DNA of 64,000 bases from Pseudomonas sp. IB20 (lineage in GTDB: Bacteria; Pseudomonadota; Gammaproteobacteria; Pseudomonadales; Pseudomonadaceae): positions 186,001 through 250,000 of the forward strand of contig NZ_CP046103.1 in the NCBI RefSeq assembly GCF_009707325.1, read 5' to 3'. Positions 1 to 9,755 of this stretch are shown here, in pieces (the first letter of the stretch is position 1; the number at the start of each line of letters is the position of its first letter). The position numbers and the translations under genes were made by a program. The notes below the pieces were generated by a model, which made no database searches, was not told the DNA's origin, and was given only the letters and a program-made list of their open reading frames with translations.

Positions 1-680
1 TGGCCAAGCCTGTAGACCAATTACCCTCGGGCACCGGCACCTGCGCCGAGCTGCCGCACATCGCCCAGTTGCTGCCTGTGGGCGACGGCGCGACCCTGCT
101 CAAACGCCGCCCCGACGTACGCCAGGCTGAGCGCCAACTGGCCGCCGCCACCGCGCGTATCGGCGTGGCCACCGGCGCGCTGTACCCGGACATCAGTATC
201 GGCGCCACCGTGGGCACGGTCGGTCTGCTCGATGACCTGGGTACGCCTGCGACCAACCGCTGGGGCTTTGGCCCGCTGATCAGTTGGTCGGTGCCGACCA
301 ACGGCGCCCGCGCACGCATCCACGAAGCCGAAGCCGCGACCCAGGGCGCCCTGGCCCACTTCGACGGCGTGGTGCTCAACGCCATCCGCGAGACCCAGAC
401 CGGCCTTGCGCAGTACACCGCGCAGTTGCAACGCCGTGACGCGCTGGCCGATGCCGGCGAGTCGGCCAAGGAAGCCTCGCAGCAGACGCACCGCTTCTTC
501 CAGGCCGGCCGCGCCTCGTTCCTGGCCGACCTGCAAGCTACGCGCACCTATACCGATGTGCGTGCGCAGCTGGCAGCGGCAAACACCCAGGTTGCCATGA
601 GCCAGATCGATCTGTTCCTGGCTTTGGGCGGCGGTTGGGAAAGCGGACGAACGCAAGCGTCACAGCCCGGCAAACCCTGA
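1..680 (+). CDS. Outer-membrane efflux lipoprotein, NodT/OprM family (3' part only)
   Basis: The reading frame is open from base 3 to a TGA at 678-680, giving about 225 C-terminal residues; the start lies outside the window. It contains the family's characteristic LLKRRPDVRQAE block, followed by alternating helices rich in Ala, Gln and Arg, as in the second half of trimeric TolC-like channels. Such proteins form the outer-membrane exit duct of tripartite RND or MFS pumps. The frame ends in GWESGRTQASQPGKP. It probably closes an efflux operon located to the left. No link to the RND pump at 45-50 kb can be shown. Confidence 0.9.
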   Translation, partial: AKPVDQLPSGTGTCAELPHIAQLLPVGDGATLLKRRPDVRQAERQLAAATARIGVATGALYPDISIGATVGTVGLLDDLGTPATNRWGFGPLISWSVPTNGARARIHEAEAATQGALAHFDGVVLNAIRETQTGLAQYTAQLQRRDALADAGESAKEASQQTHRFFQAGRASFLADLQATRTYTDVRAQLAAANTQVAMSQIDLFLALGGGWESGRTQASQPGKP

Positions 681-761
681 GCGAATAGCTATGCTTTGAC
701 CTGTGAGCCGCTGTGACGGCTCGCTCGTCACTGCTCGCGTTTGCTCATGGGGATTCCAATA

Positions 762-1394
762 ATGAAAAACCCTTATGCTCCCGCTTTCTGGTGCGTGTGT
801 TTCGCACTGGTGTTGTTATCGGCTGCCTATTTCTACGGCGTCATGCTTGCCCATCAAATCGACACGGCCATGGTCTTTCTCGACAGCGCGTGCCTGGTGA
901 TCGGCACCTTGTCTATCGGCGTGGTGGCGTGGGCGTCTTATCAAAACCAACGGGTGAAGAAAAAGCTCCTCGAACAAGGCAAGACCCGTGTGGCGATCTG
1001 GGACACCAAGGTCGCCCTGCGCCGTGTCGAAACCGTGTTCGACCGCTATTTCTGGGGCAGCTACTGGCAGCCCGGGCGCACGTTCCAGGAAGTCATGGGT
1101 GAACTCACCGGCACGCCCCTGGAAAAAAGTCTCGAAGCCCTGAAAAAGCAATGTGTGCTGCTCGACCAGCAGGTCGCCGAAGGTAGGCATTGGCTGAATA
1201 ACGCTCGGGAATTGTCCGACGTGGCCAACGCCATGGCGCGCGAGCGCTACCAGCTGGACTTCTGCAATCCCAAGGCCGACACCCCCGGAAACGCCGTGAT
1301 ACACCGTGAATTTGAGGTGTTGGTGTACACCTGGACGGCACGTTTGAAGAGTTTTGATCACCAGCTCGACGAGATTGAATTGGAGTACACCTGA
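762..1394 (+). CDS. Hypothetical membrane-anchored protein, 210 aa
   Basis: I do not recognise a family. ATG 762 is chosen over TTG 741 and ATG 747 because a GGGG run sits just upstream and the protein then begins MKNPYAPAFW, directly before a hydrophobic segment. Two membrane helices are visible, at about residues 8-28 and 38-58. A basic stretch (QNQRVKKKL) and a soluble, mostly helical region of about 150 residues follow, probably facing the cytoplasm. The gene stands alone between the efflux gene and the DUF945 gene, with 81 bases to the former. Confidence 0.7.
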   Translation: MKNPYAPAFWCVCFALVLLSAAYFYGVMLAHQIDTAMVFLDSACLVIGTLSIGVVAWASYQNQRVKKKLLEQGKTRVAIWDTKVALRRVETVFDRYFWGSYWQPGRTFQEVMGELTGTPLEKSLEALKKQCVLLDQQVAEGRHWLNNARELSDVANAMARERYQLDFCNPKADTPGNAVIHREFEVLVYTWTARLKSFDHQLDEIELEYT

Positions 1395-1541
1395 ACCAAC
1401 TGCAGACCTGACCCCTCTGAAAAGCTGGGCCGTTCTCGGCCGCCAGTGCTAATCTTCCCCCGTTTTCGGCGGGCTTGAGCCAACCCTTTCGGGGTTCAAG
1501 GAAGACAGCCCACTTCTCACAGGATTTGATCAGGTCACTTC

Positions 1542-3038
1542 ATGAATAAGCCAGCAGTTGTTCTTTTGGGTTTCGTTGTCGCCGTTGGCGTCGTCAGTGC
1601 AGGCGGCGCCTGGTACACCGGTAAGCAACTGGAGCCGGTGCTGCAAACCGCGATCCAGAACGCCAACAAAGAACTACAGAGCTCCATGGCCGGCGTCGAC
1701 GGCAGCGTGAACCTGGAGCTGGTGTCCCTGGACCGTGGCCTGTTCAGCAGCACCGCGCACTACCGTCTGAAGGGCCAAGGCAGCGTATTCGGTGAAGACA
1801 ACCCGAACCCAGAGCTGCTGTTTGTCGACCACATCGAACACGGCCCGCTGCCGTTCTCGCGTCTGGTCTCGCTGAAATGGCTGCCGGTCATGGCCACCAG
1901 TCACTACGCGCTGGAAAAGAACGCCACCACTGAAAAATGGTTCGCCGCCAGCAAAGACGTGTCGCCTCTCAAAGGCGTGGCCAACATCGGCTACACCCGC
2001 TCGGTCAGCGGCAACGTTGAGCTGCTGCCTCTGGAGCTCAAGGACGACAAGTCTTCGGTCAGCTTCTCGGGCGCTAACCTGGACTTCGACGGCACCGCCG
2101 AAGGTCAGAAGGTCAAGGCTGAAGGCTATATGAACAGCCTGAAAGTCGCGGTGATCGATGCCAACGGCGCGCCGTTCGAAGCTGAACTGTCCGGCCTGAC
2201 CGTGGCCAGCAACCTGGAGAAAACCTCGTTCGGTTTCTACACCGGGCAAAACACCGTTGAGCTGACCGACACCAAGGTCACCTTCGGCCCGCAGAAAGCC
2301 GTGCTGACCCTCAAAGGCTTCGAGCAAAAAGACACCAGCGAGGCCAAAGACAACAACCTGGCCGGCCGCGTCGACTACAAGATCGACGAGATTGGTTACC
2401 AGGGTAAGCCTGTCGGCTCGGCCGCCATGGCCCTGAGCATGAAGAACGTCGACATTCCGGCGATGCTGGTGCTGACCAAGCTCTACCAAGACAAGATGCA
2501 GCCGGTGCAAGCCGCCGCCGCTGCCGGCCAGCCGGTGCCTGAGCTGCAACTGACCGAAGCCGAGCAGACCCTGGCCGAGGCCAACGTCAACCAAGTGCTG
2601 GCTGCCAAGCCGCAAGTGGCGGTGGAAAACCTGTCGCTGAAAACCACCCATGGCGAAAGCAAATTCAACCTGGTGTTGGACCTGGCCAAACCTTCGACTA
2701 TGGAGCTGCCGCCGGTTGAGCTGGGCAAGCAGGTCATCGCGCTGTTGGATGCCAACCTGACCCTGTCCAAGCCAATGATCGGCGACGTGGCGGCCCTGCA
2801 AGCGCAGGTAGGCGGCGTGACCGACCCTAAAGCCATCGAGCAGCAATCGCAGATGGCCGCCGAGATGGTCAGCGGCATGGCCGTCGGCACTCAACTGGCA
2901 ACCCTGGTGGGCACTGACGTGGTCTCCAAGCTGCATTACGCCAACAATGAAGTGACCTTCAACGGCCAGAAGATGACCGTCGAGCAATTCATTGGTTTTG
3001 TGATGGCTAAAGCGGGTGCGGTCAGCGGCGCGCAGTAA
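1542..3038 (+). CDS. YdgA-family protein (DUF945), 498 aa
   Basis: The N-terminus MNKPAVVLLGFVVAVGVVSAGGAWYTGKQLE is a single signal anchor followed by the family's typical W-Y-TG-(K/R)-x-(L/V)-E transition. The rest is a long soluble region with repeated beta-strand-like stretches (the FSGANLDFDG type) and the pattern of DUF945 proteins, which are usually about 480-510 residues. The protein probably faces the periplasm from the inner membrane. Its molecular function is not established in the family. The gene is monocistronic by spacing: 147 bases upstream contain two small hairpins, and a long layered hairpin lies 30 bases downstream. Confidence 0.85.
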   Translation: MNKPAVVLLGFVVAVGVVSAGGAWYTGKQLEPVLQTAIQNANKELQSSMAGVDGSVNLELVSLDRGLFSSTAHYRLKGQGSVFGEDNPNPELLFVDHIEHGPLPFSRLVSLKWLPVMATSHYALEKNATTEKWFAASKDVSPLKGVANIGYTRSVSGNVELLPLELKDDKSSVSFSGANLDFDGTAEGQKVKAEGYMNSLKVAVIDANGAPFEAELSGLTVASNLEKTSFGFYTGQNTVELTDTKVTFGPQKAVLTLKGFEQKDTSEAKDNNLAGRVDYKIDEIGYQGKPVGSAAMALSMKNVDIPAMLVLTKLYQDKMQPVQAAAAAGQPVPELQLTEAEQTLAEANVNQVLAAKPQVAVENLSLKTTHGESKFNLVLDLAKPSTMELPPVELGKQVIALLDANLTLSKPMIGDVAALQAQVGGVTDPKAIEQQSQMAAEMVSGMAVGTQLATLVGTDVVSKLHYANNEVTFNGQKMTVEQFIGFVMAKAGAVSGAQ

Positions 3039-3068
3039 GATTTCTTACACCAGTAAGAAATAAATAGT

Positions 3069-3155
3069 GGGGGAGCAGCGTTGCCTGAGGCAGCGGTCAA
3101 ACAGTCGGCGTATAGGCCGACGCTGACCGATCAGCTCAGGCAAGTCTGCTCCCCC
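3069..3155 (+). terminator. 87-nt layered hairpin after the DUF945 gene
   Basis: GGGGGAGCAG (3069-3078) pairs perfectly with CTGCTCCCCC (3146-3155). Inside it TTGCCTGAG (3081-3089) pairs with CTCAGGCAA (3135-3143), then CGGTCA (3094-3099) with TGACCG (3124-3129), then GTCGGC with GCCGAC near the tip. The downstream bases are ATTGGCTTTTCT, only a weak T tract. It could serve as a terminator or 3' end stabiliser, but it is far larger than a normal terminator. Confidence 0.6.
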
Positions 3156-3336
3156 ATTGGCTTTTCTGTTGCGCGCACAATTCTGAACAATTGTTCTGAA
3201 TTAGGCATTTCCCTACGTCACTAGGGGATAGTTCCTACAGGAAAGCTTGGTCGGGTCATTAGACGCCGGCGCCCTGATGCAAACAGCTCAGGACCACCTA
3301 TCGTTATAGCTTTCCGTGTGTAAGGAAGCTCACGAT
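3156..3336 (+). promoter_or_regulatory. pgaA upstream region: palindrome and GGA-rich leader
   Basis: A perfect 12-bp palindrome GAACAATTGTTC lies at 3185-3196, inside a direct repeat of TTCTGAA. Downstream are four GGA motifs at 3226, 3240, 3291 and 3324, the last being the Shine-Dalgarno AAGGAAG of pgaA. GGA motifs in such leaders are the recognition element of CsrA/RsmA proteins, which repress pgaA translation in E. coli. The palindrome may be an operator. Both roles are inferred. Confidence 0.5.
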
Positions 3337-5817
3337 ATGTTGCAAACCCTACCCATCAGTGCTTCAGGCCGGTTGCGACTGCTCATCGGGGCCGCCTTAT
3401 GCAGTCAATTGTTGATGCCCGCCCTTGCCGTGGCCGATCCCGCCTACGATGCCCTGATCATTCAGGCGCGCAACGGCAACTTCACGCCGGCCCTCACTCA
3501 ATTACGTCAACTGCCTGCCGAGCGCCAGACACCGGGCCAGATCAGCGATCACCTTGTGATTGCCGGGTGGGCCGGGCAAGACGCCGAAGTGCTGAAGGTG
3601 TATGAGGCCCAAGGCAAAAACCGCAACCTGACCACCCAGGCACTGGCCACCGTGGCCCGTACCTACCGCAATCAAAAGCAGTGGCCGCAGGCCTTGGCGG
3701 TGTATCAGCAGGCGCTGGTGCGTGAGCCGAACAATGTCGACCTGCAACTGGGCCAGGCCCTGACCCAGGCCGACGGCGGCCAAACCAATGAAGCGGTGCA
3801 ACGCACCCGCGCACTGGTGGCGGCGCAACCGAATGACCCCAGCCGCCGCATGGCCCTGGGCTATGCGCTGACCCGCGCGGGCCTGAACTACGACGCGCTG
3901 TTTGAGTTCGACCAGGCCTTTATTCGCGCTGGCGACAAACCTGACGTGATCCGCGAATACATCATCGCCCTGCAACGGGCCCGCCTGCCGGAACCGGCCT
4001 TGCGCCTGTCGGCCAAGCACCCGGGCGTGCTCGACGCCGTGACCCAGCGCCGTCTTGAAGGTGACCTCGCCGCCGAGCGTGTGCGCATGGCCGAGTTCGC
4101 GACGCGCACCGAGAAAGAACGTTACGTCATTGCCGATCGCGCGCTGCAGGACTACGACAAACTGCTCGCCCGCTGGACCCCGGATGCCAGCGCCCATGAC
4201 GATGTGGTGCGCTGGCGCATCGACCGCCTGGGCGCCCTCAAGGCACGCACGCGCACGGCTGATGTGGTCCGTGATTACGAAACCCTCAAGGGCGAAGGCG
4301 TGCAATTGCCCACTTACGCCGTGCGTTGGGTGGCGGCGTCTTACCTCGACCAGCGCCAACCGGAAAAGGCTGAGCCGCTGTATCGCCAGGCGCTGAGTGC
4401 CGCCGATGCCGAGCCCGATGACCGGGTTGAAGACACCACGGCGTTGTTCTACGCCTTACAGGAAAGCGATAAAGGCGCCGATGCGCGCGAAGTCGCCAAT
4501 GGCCTCGCCAATAGCCAGAAGCCTCGGGTCGAACTCAAGGGCTTGCCCATCGGTAACCCCAACGATGCCTGGATGGATGCGCAACAACTGTCGGCCCAGG
4601 CCGGCGTCTATGGCGGCGACCTGCCTGGCAGCGAAGCCGGCCTGGAAGCGTTGGTGGCAAAAGCCCCAGGTAACGTCGGCCTACGCCTGGCCCAGGCTGA
4701 TATGTACCGCGCCCGTGATTTGCCCCGGCGCGCCGAGGGCATACTCAAGGAAACCGAAGCCCAGACCCCGCGTGACATCGGCCTGGAAGTGAGCCAAGCC
4801 TACACCGCCATGGACCTGCAGGAGTGGCGGCAAATGGACGTGCTGACCGATGACGTGCTGGCCCGCAACCCGGACAGCCGGCAGGTGCAGCGCCTGAGCC
4901 GCCTAAGGGATGTGCACGACATGGCCGAACTGCGTGTCGAGGCCTACACCGGTAAAAGCTACGGCGGCGGCAATAACGGCGACGTCGGTGCGGTAGCGGG
5001 CAGCCGGGATTGGGGCATTGAAAGTCGGATCTACACCCCGCCCATCGACGAAGACTGGCGGGTGTTCGCCGGTGCCGGGTATGCCACGGCCGACTTCAGC
5101 GAAGGCAGCGGCCAGCATCGCTGGCAAGTTGTGGGCGTGGAGCGGCGTACCCGTGACATGACCCTCGAAGCCGCAGTCTCCAACCACTCCTATGGTTATG
5201 GCTCCAAACAAGGCGCGAGCGTTTCGATTGCCCGCGACATCAACGACAACTGGCAGTACGGCGGCAGCCTCGGCTACCTGCTGACCACCACACCGTTACG
5301 GGCACTGAACGCCGATGTCACGGCCAACGGTGGCAGTGGTTTTATCCGCTGGCGCGCGAATGAAAGCCGCGAGTGGAAGCTGTCCTTGAGCCCGTCGCAC
5401 TTCAGCGACGGCAACAACCGGCTTGAAGCCTTGCTCACCGGCCGCGAGGGCATCTACAGCTCGCCGGGCGTGCAAGTGGACCTGGGCCTGGAAGTCGGCG
5501 CCAGCCGCAACACCAAGGAAGACACGGTGTACTTCAACCCCAAGTCTGACCTCAGCGTGTTGCCCACCGTCACGGTCAACCATGTGCTCTATCACCGCTA
5601 CGAGACCCAGTGGAGTCAGCAGTTCCAACTCGGTGCGGGTACCTACAGCCAGCGGGATTACTCCACCGGTGGCGTCGGTTTGATCGGGTATGGCCAGCGC
5701 TTTCGCTGGAACGATGTGCTGGACGTGGGCGCCAACCTGAGCCTGATCAGCCGACCTTATGACGGTAATCGCGAACGCGATCTGCGCTTGCTCGTCGACC
5801 TCACTTACCGTTTCTAA
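3337..5817 (+). CDS. pgaA: PNAG outer-membrane export porin PgaA, 826 aa
   Basis: PgaA exports poly-beta-1,6-N-acetylglucosamine across the outer membrane. ATG 3337 is preceded by AAGGAAG at a spacing of 8; the upstream in-frame GTG 3316 overlaps this site and is less likely. A signal peptide ends near ALAVADP. The first 500 or so residues are TPR-like helical repeats (for example the YQQALVREPNNVDL and AQADMYRARDLPRRA blocks), which handle the polymer and PgaB in the periplasm. The last 300 residues are a beta-barrel rich in alternating aromatic strands, ending in LRLLVDLTYRF with the C-terminal Phe typical of outer-membrane proteins. Length is close to E. coli PgaA (807). It is the first gene of pgaABCD. 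Confidence 0.95.
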   Translation: MLQTLPISASGRLRLLIGAALCSQLLMPALAVADPAYDALIIQARNGNFTPALTQLRQLPAERQTPGQISDHLVIAGWAGQDAEVLKVYEAQGKNRNLTTQALATVARTYRNQKQWPQALAVYQQALVREPNNVDLQLGQALTQADGGQTNEAVQRTRALVAAQPNDPSRRMALGYALTRAGLNYDALFEFDQAFIRAGDKPDVIREYIIALQRARLPEPALRLSAKHPGVLDAVTQRRLEGDLAAERVRMAEFATRTEKERYVIADRALQDYDKLLARWTPDASAHDDVVRWRIDRLGALKARTRTADVVRDYETLKGEGVQLPTYAVRWVAASYLDQRQPEKAEPLYRQALSAADAEPDDRVEDTTALFYALQESDKGADAREVANGLANSQKPRVELKGLPIGNPNDAWMDAQQLSAQAGVYGGDLPGSEAGLEALVAKAPGNVGLRLAQADMYRARDLPRRAEGILKETEAQTPRDIGLEVSQAYTAMDLQEWRQMDVLTDDVLARNPDSRQVQRLSRLRDVHDMAELRVEAYTGKSYGGGNNGDVGAVAGSRDWGIESRIYTPPIDEDWRVFAGAGYATADFSEGSGQHRWQVVGVERRTRDMTLEAAVSNHSYGYGSKQGASVSIARDINDNWQYGGSLGYLLTTTPLRALNADVTANGGSGFIRWRANESREWKLSLSPSHFSDGNNRLEALLTGREGIYSSPGVQVDLGLEVGASRNTKEDTVYFNPKSDLSVLPTVTVNHVLYHRYETQWSQQFQLGAGTYSQRDYSTGGVGLIGYGQRFRWNDVLDVGANLSLISRPYDGNRERDLRLLVDLTYRF

Positions 5818-5829
5818 AAGAGCCTGACC

Positions 5830-7827
5830 ATGACCGTCCTCAGCCGTTGCTTGTTGGTCCTGGGTTTAGTGCTGGCCAGTGCCTGCGCCCAACAACCCGC
5901 GCCATTTACCCCACCTGCCGAGCGGCCGACACTGGCCAATGAAGCGCCGTGGCCGAAAAACCATTTCCTGGGCATTGCCTACCATGACGTCGAGGATCGC
6001 GACCCCGACCAGGCGGTGGTGGCAGTGCGTACCGAACGTTTGATCGAGCAGATGGCCTGGCTGCGCGAGAATGGCTACCAGGCCGTTAGCGTCGACCAGA
6101 TTCTGGCCGCGCGTCGTGGCGGCCCCGAGTTGCCGCCCAAAGCCATCATGCTCAGCTTCGATGACGGCTACTCCAGCTTCTACACCCGCGTCATGCCGAT
6201 TCTGCGCGCCTATCACTGGCCGGCCTTGCTGGCGCCGGTGGGGTATTGGATCGATACGCCGCTCAATCAACCAGTGGACTTCGCCGGCTCGCCGCGCCCA
6301 CGTGGGGAATTCCTCACCTGGCAACAGATTCGCGAGGTGTCCCAGTCCGGCCTGGTGGAAATCGCCGCGCATACCGACAACAACCACAAAGGGATCCTCG
6401 CCAACCCCCAGGGCAACCTAGAGCCGGCGGCGACCAGCCTGCGCTTTGACCCGGCCACCGGGCGTTATGAAGATCAGGCGAAATTCGATGCGCGCATGCG
6501 GGCTGATGTCGCGGCGATCTCCAACAAGATCCGCACCGTGACCGGTAAAGCACCACGCGTATGGGTGTGGCCATACGGCGCAGCCAAGGGCACGTCGCTG
6601 GCGATCGTCGGTGAGCAGGGCTACCAGATGGCCCTGACCCTGGAAGACGGCCTCGACAGCCTTGGCAACCTGATGAACAGCCCACGCTTCCTGGTGGCTT
6701 CCGACCCGGACGGCGAGCACTTCGCTAACAGCATGGTGGCGGTGCAAGCCCAGGCTCCGCTGCGCGTGCTGCACGTGGACCTGGACAACGTCTACGACCC
6801 GGACCCAGCCCAAGAAGCGCGTAACCTCGACCAACTGGTGCAACGGGTGGTGGACATGGGCGCAGGCACCGTGTTCCTGCAAGCGTTCGCCGACCCCAAG
6901 GGTGACGGCCTGGTGCATTCGCTGTACTTCCCCAACCGTCACTTGCCGGTGCGCGCCGACCTGTTCAACCGCGTTTCCTGGCAGTTGCACACTCGTGCCC
7001 ATGCCAGCGTGTATGCGTGGATGCCCGTGCTCAGTTTCGCCCTTGATCCCAAGCTGCCACGTGTGACCCGCTGGGACCCGGAAACCGGCAAGGTTGGCAT
7101 CGACCCGGATCAATACAAGCGCTTGTCGCCGTTTGATCCGCAGGTACGCAAGATCATTGGCGAGATCTACGAAGACCTGGTGCGCAACAGTGCCATCGAC
7201 GGTGTGCTGTACCACGACGATGCGGTGCTCTCCGACTTCGAAGACGCCAGCCCCGCCGCGCTCAAGGCCTATGCCGCCAACGGCTTGCCGGACAGCATCG
7301 CTGCGCTGCGCGCTGACCCGGCGGTGATGCAACCCTGGACGCGCTTCAAGAGCCGCTACTTGATCGACTTCACCCATGAGCTGACCGCCAAGGTCCGCGC
7401 CATCGGTGGCCCGCAGATATTGACCGCGCGCAATATCTTCGCCGAGCCAATGCTCAACCCGGCCAGCGAAGCCTGGTTCGCACAGAACCTCGATGATTTC
7501 CTTCAGGCCTACGACTGGACCGCGCCGATGGCGATGCCGCTGATGGAAGGGCAGGAACTGAAAACGTCCAACGCCTGGTTGGAAAAGTTGGTCGCCACGG
7601 TCAAGGCGCGCCCCGGCGCATTGGACAAAACCGTTTTCGAGTTGCAAGCCAAGGACTGGCGTACCCCCGCCGCCCCGGACCTCAGCGGTGCGCAAATGGC
7701 CGAATGGATGGGTGTGCTCAAGCGCCAGGGAGTCAAGAGTTTTGGCTACTACCCGGACAACTTCCTGGAAAACTCGCCGGACTTGAAGACAGTCCGTCCG
7801 GCCCTGTCCAACCAATGGAACCCTTGA
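5830..7827 (+). CDS. pgaB: PNAG N-deacetylase lipoprotein PgaB, 665 aa
   Basis: PgaB partly deacetylates PNAG in the periplasm before export. The signal peptide ends in a lipobox (LASAC), so the mature protein is a lipoprotein. The N-terminal half is a family-4 polysaccharide deacetylase domain: YHDVED near residue 50, the metal/catalytic motif SFDDGYSS near 108, and AAHTDNN near 178. The C-terminal half, from about [17 protein letters not shown], is the glycoside-hydrolase-like (GH153) domain that binds and cleaves PNAG. Only 12 bases separate it from pgaA, and its stop is 2 bases before the pgaC start, so the genes are co-transcribed. Confidence 0.95.
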   Translation: MTVLSRCLLVLGLVLASACAQQPAPFTPPAERPTLANEAPWPKNHFLGIAYHDVEDRDPDQAVVAVRTERLIEQMAWLRENGYQAVSVDQILAARRGGPELPPKAIMLSFDDGYSSFYTRVMPILRAYHWPALLAPVGYWIDTPLNQPVDFAGSPRPRGEFLTWQQIREVSQSGLVEIAAHTDNNHKGILANPQGNLEPAATSLRFDPATGRYEDQAKFDARMRADVAAISNKIRTVTGKAPRVWVWPYGAAKGTSLAIVGEQGYQMALTLEDGLDSLGNLMNSPRFLVASDPDGEHFANSMVAVQAQAPLRVLHVDLDNVYDPDPAQEARNLDQLVQRVVDMGAGTVFLQAFADPKGDGLVHSLYFPNRHLPVRADLFNRVSWQLHTRAHASVYAWMPVLSFALDPKLPRVTRWDPETGKVGIDPDQYKRLSPFDPQVRKIIGEIYEDLVRNSAIDGVLYHDDAVLSDFEDASPAALKAYAANGLPDSIAALRADPAVMQPWTRFKSRYLIDFTHELTAKVRAIGGPQILTARNIFAEPMLNPASEAWFAQNLDDFLQAYDWTAPMAMPLMEGQELKTSNAWLEKLVATVKARPGALDKTVFELQAKDWRTPAAPDLSGAQMAEWMGVLKRQGVKSFGYYPDNFLENSPDLKTVRPALSNQWNP

Positions 7828-7829
7828 CC

Positions 7830-9170
7830 ATGTTCGACAGACTCCTGGCTTTATTCGTGCTGGCATTGGTGTTGGGTGTGCCCCTTGGCCTGATCTTTTT
7901 GGTCACCGGGCAGTTCCTGATGGACTTCGTGTTTTTCTACCCGCTCTTCATGTCGGCGCTGTGGATCGCCGGCGGGCTGTACTTCTGGTTGCACTGGGAG
8001 CGTCACTGGCCCTGGAAAGAAGACACCCCCGCGCCGACCCTGGCCGGTAACCCGCTGATCTCGATCATCATTCCTTGCTACAACGAGGGCGATAACGCCG
8101 CCGAAACGATTCACGCGGCGCTGGGCCAGTTGTACCCGAACATCGAAGTGATCGCCGTCAACGATGGCTCCAAAGACAACACCGCGGCGGTCCTCGATGC
8201 CCTGGCATTGGAACACCCACGCCTGCGCGTGCTGCACCTGGCGCAGAACCAGGGCAAAGCCGTGGCCTTGCGCATGGGCGCCGTGGCCGCGCGCAGTGAA
8301 TACCTGGTGTGCATTGACGGCGATGCTTTGCTCGATAAAAACGCGGCGGCCTACTTGGTGGCGCCGATGCTGGATAACCCGCGCCTGGGCGCCGTGACCG
8401 GCAACCCACGCATTCGCACGCGTTCGACGCTGATCGGTCGGGTGCAGGTGGGCGAGTTCTCCTCGATCATCGGCTTGATCAAGCGGACCCAGCGGGTGTT
8501 CGGTCGGATCTTCACGGTGTCGGGTGTGGTGGTGGCGTTTCGCAAGAAGGCGCTGGACCGCATCGACTACTGGAGCACCGACATGATCACCGAGGACATC
8601 GATGTCAGTTGGAAGCTGCAACTCGATCACTGGGCGATCTTCTACGAACCCCGCGCCTTGTGTTGGATCCTCATGCCCGAAACCGTCGGCGGCCTGTGGA
8701 AACAACGCCTGCGCTGGGCCCAGGGCGGCGCCGAGGTGCTGTTCAAAAACATTCGTGGCATCTGGCAATGGCGCCACCGCTACCTGTGGCCGCTGCTGTT
8801 CGAATACTGCCTGTCCACCGGTTGGGCCTTCACCTTCCTGCTGTCGGTGATCTTCTGGGGCGTGGGTAAATTCGTGGTGCTGCCACAGGCGATTGCTGTG
8901 GATTCGCTGATGCCACCGGCGTTTACCGGGCTGGTGTTGGCGATGGTGTGCCTGCTGCAGTTTGCGGTGAGCATCCTGATCGACCGGCGCTACGAGAAAG
9001 GCCTGTGGAAAACCCTGTTCTGGACCGTGTGGTACCCAATGGTGTTCTGGCTGGTCAGCTTGTTCACCACCTTGGTCAGCTTTCCTAAGGTGCTCTTCAA
9101 CCAGCACCAGAAACGCGCGCGCTGGGTCAGCCCGGACCGTGGTATTAAACCTAGTGAAGAGGAGGCGTGA
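7830..9170 (+). CDS. pgaC: PNAG synthase glycosyltransferase PgaC, 446 aa
   Basis: PgaC is the processive family-2 glycosyltransferase that polymerises UDP-GlcNAc into PNAG at the inner membrane. ATG 7830 gives the expected N-terminus MFDRLLALF and family length (441 in E. coli); ATG 7815 would overlap pgaB. Two N-terminal membrane helices precede the catalytic domain. Visible motifs are [21 protein letters not shown], the DGDALLD metal site, the TEDIDVSW acid and the QRLRWAQGG product-binding motif. Further helices follow at the C-terminus. Activity depends on PgaD and, in E. coli, on c-di-GMP binding at the PgaC-PgaD interface. Confidence 0.95.
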   Translation: MFDRLLALFVLALVLGVPLGLIFLVTGQFLMDFVFFYPLFMSALWIAGGLYFWLHWERHWPWKEDTPAPTLAGNPLISIIIPCYNEGDNAAETIHAALGQLYPNIEVIAVNDGSKDNTAAVLDALALEHPRLRVLHLAQNQGKAVALRMGAVAARSEYLVCIDGDALLDKNAAAYLVAPMLDNPRLGAVTGNPRIRTRSTLIGRVQVGEFSSIIGLIKRTQRVFGRIFTVSGVVVAFRKKALDRIDYWSTDMITEDIDVSWKLQLDHWAIFYEPRALCWILMPETVGGLWKQRLRWAQGGAEVLFKNIRGIWQWRHRYLWPLLFEYCLSTGWAFTFLLSVIFWGVGKFVVLPQAIAVDSLMPPAFTGLVLAMVCLLQFAVSILIDRRYEKGLWKTLFWTVWYPMVFWLVSLFTTLVSFPKVLFNQHQKRARWVSPDRGIKPSEEEA

Positions 9171-9172
9171 CC

Positions 9173-9655
9173 ATGAAACTGGTCAGAACTCGCCAAAACT
9201 CAGTGATGTGGGTCATCGATGTGCTGCTGACCCTGCTGGCCTGGGCTGGGCTGATTTGGCTGTTGGCGCGTGGGATGACCGCGATGCTGGAAACCCACGG
9301 CGGCCCACGCATTGAAGCGCCAATTTTTGCGGCGCTCAACACCTTGCAGATCTACCTGTGGATTGCCCTGTTCAATGCGGTGATCCTCATCAGCTGGGCG
9401 CGTTATCAGCAACGCCGGGGCCGCAAGTTCGCCCAACGCCGCGCCGAGGCCAATGCCCTCAGCGACAAGCAAATGAGTGAGAGTTTCAACCTCGGCGACG
9501 GCCACCTGGAGCAGTTCCGCAAGCCGGGTGTACTGGTGATCCACAACGACGAAGACGGCGGTGTGGAAGACGTGAAGTCGCACGTGTCCCGAGACGTCGA
9601 GCGCCCGGCGCTGACGTTGGTGCCGGGGATGGAAAAAGACAAAGGCGCCGGCTGA
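9173..9655 (+). CDS. pgaD: PNAG synthesis accessory membrane protein PgaD, 160 aa
   Basis: PgaD is the small inner-membrane partner of PgaC and helps sense c-di-GMP. ATG 9173 follows the strong site AGAGGAGG; GTG 9167 overlaps the pgaC stop and is less likely. Two membrane helices are visible, at about residues 12-34 and 55-75. A basic segment (RYQQRRGRKFAQRRAEA) and a soluble tail follow. The tail (GVEDVKSHVSRDVERP) is longer than in E. coli PgaD (137 aa). It is the last gene of the pga operon. Confidence 0.88.
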   Translation: MKLVRTRQNSVMWVIDVLLTLLAWAGLIWLLARGMTAMLETHGGPRIEAPIFAALNTLQIYLWIALFNAVILISWARYQQRRGRKFAQRRAEANALSDKQMSESFNLGDGHLEQFRKPGVLVIHNDEDGGVEDVKSHVSRDVERPALTLVPGMEKDKGAG

Positions 9656-9660
9656 GGGGG

Positions 9661-9755
9661 TGTTGTGGCGAGCGGGCTTGCCCCGCGTTGGGCTGCGCAG
9701 CAGCCCCAAACCTTATGACACGTTCGCCCCCCCCCAGCACCCGCTCGCCACAACA
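9661..9755. repeat. REP-type inverted repeat after pgaD
   Basis: TGTTGTGGCGAGCGGG (9661-9676) is a perfect inverted copy of 9740-9755. Between them is a smaller hairpin, GGCTGC-GCA-GCAGCC (9691-9705), and a run of nine C. The motif belongs to the common intergenic palindromes of fluorescent pseudomonads and may terminate or stabilise the pga transcript. Confidence 0.85.

Noticed and set aside
1674..2987. Long minus-strand open frame (437 codons) across the DUF945 gene
   Set aside because: It is His/Gln/Gly-rich nonsense typical of the antisense of GC-rich genes. The plus strand has a clear family match.
6418..7866. Minus-strand open frame of 482 codons across pgaB
   Set aside because: It lies antisense to a motif-complete PgaB and has no domains or ribosome site.
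9661..9755. Possible CRISPR-like or attC-like repeat
   Set aside because: It is a single palindrome of REP type. No spaced direct repeats or cas/integrase genes occur in the window.
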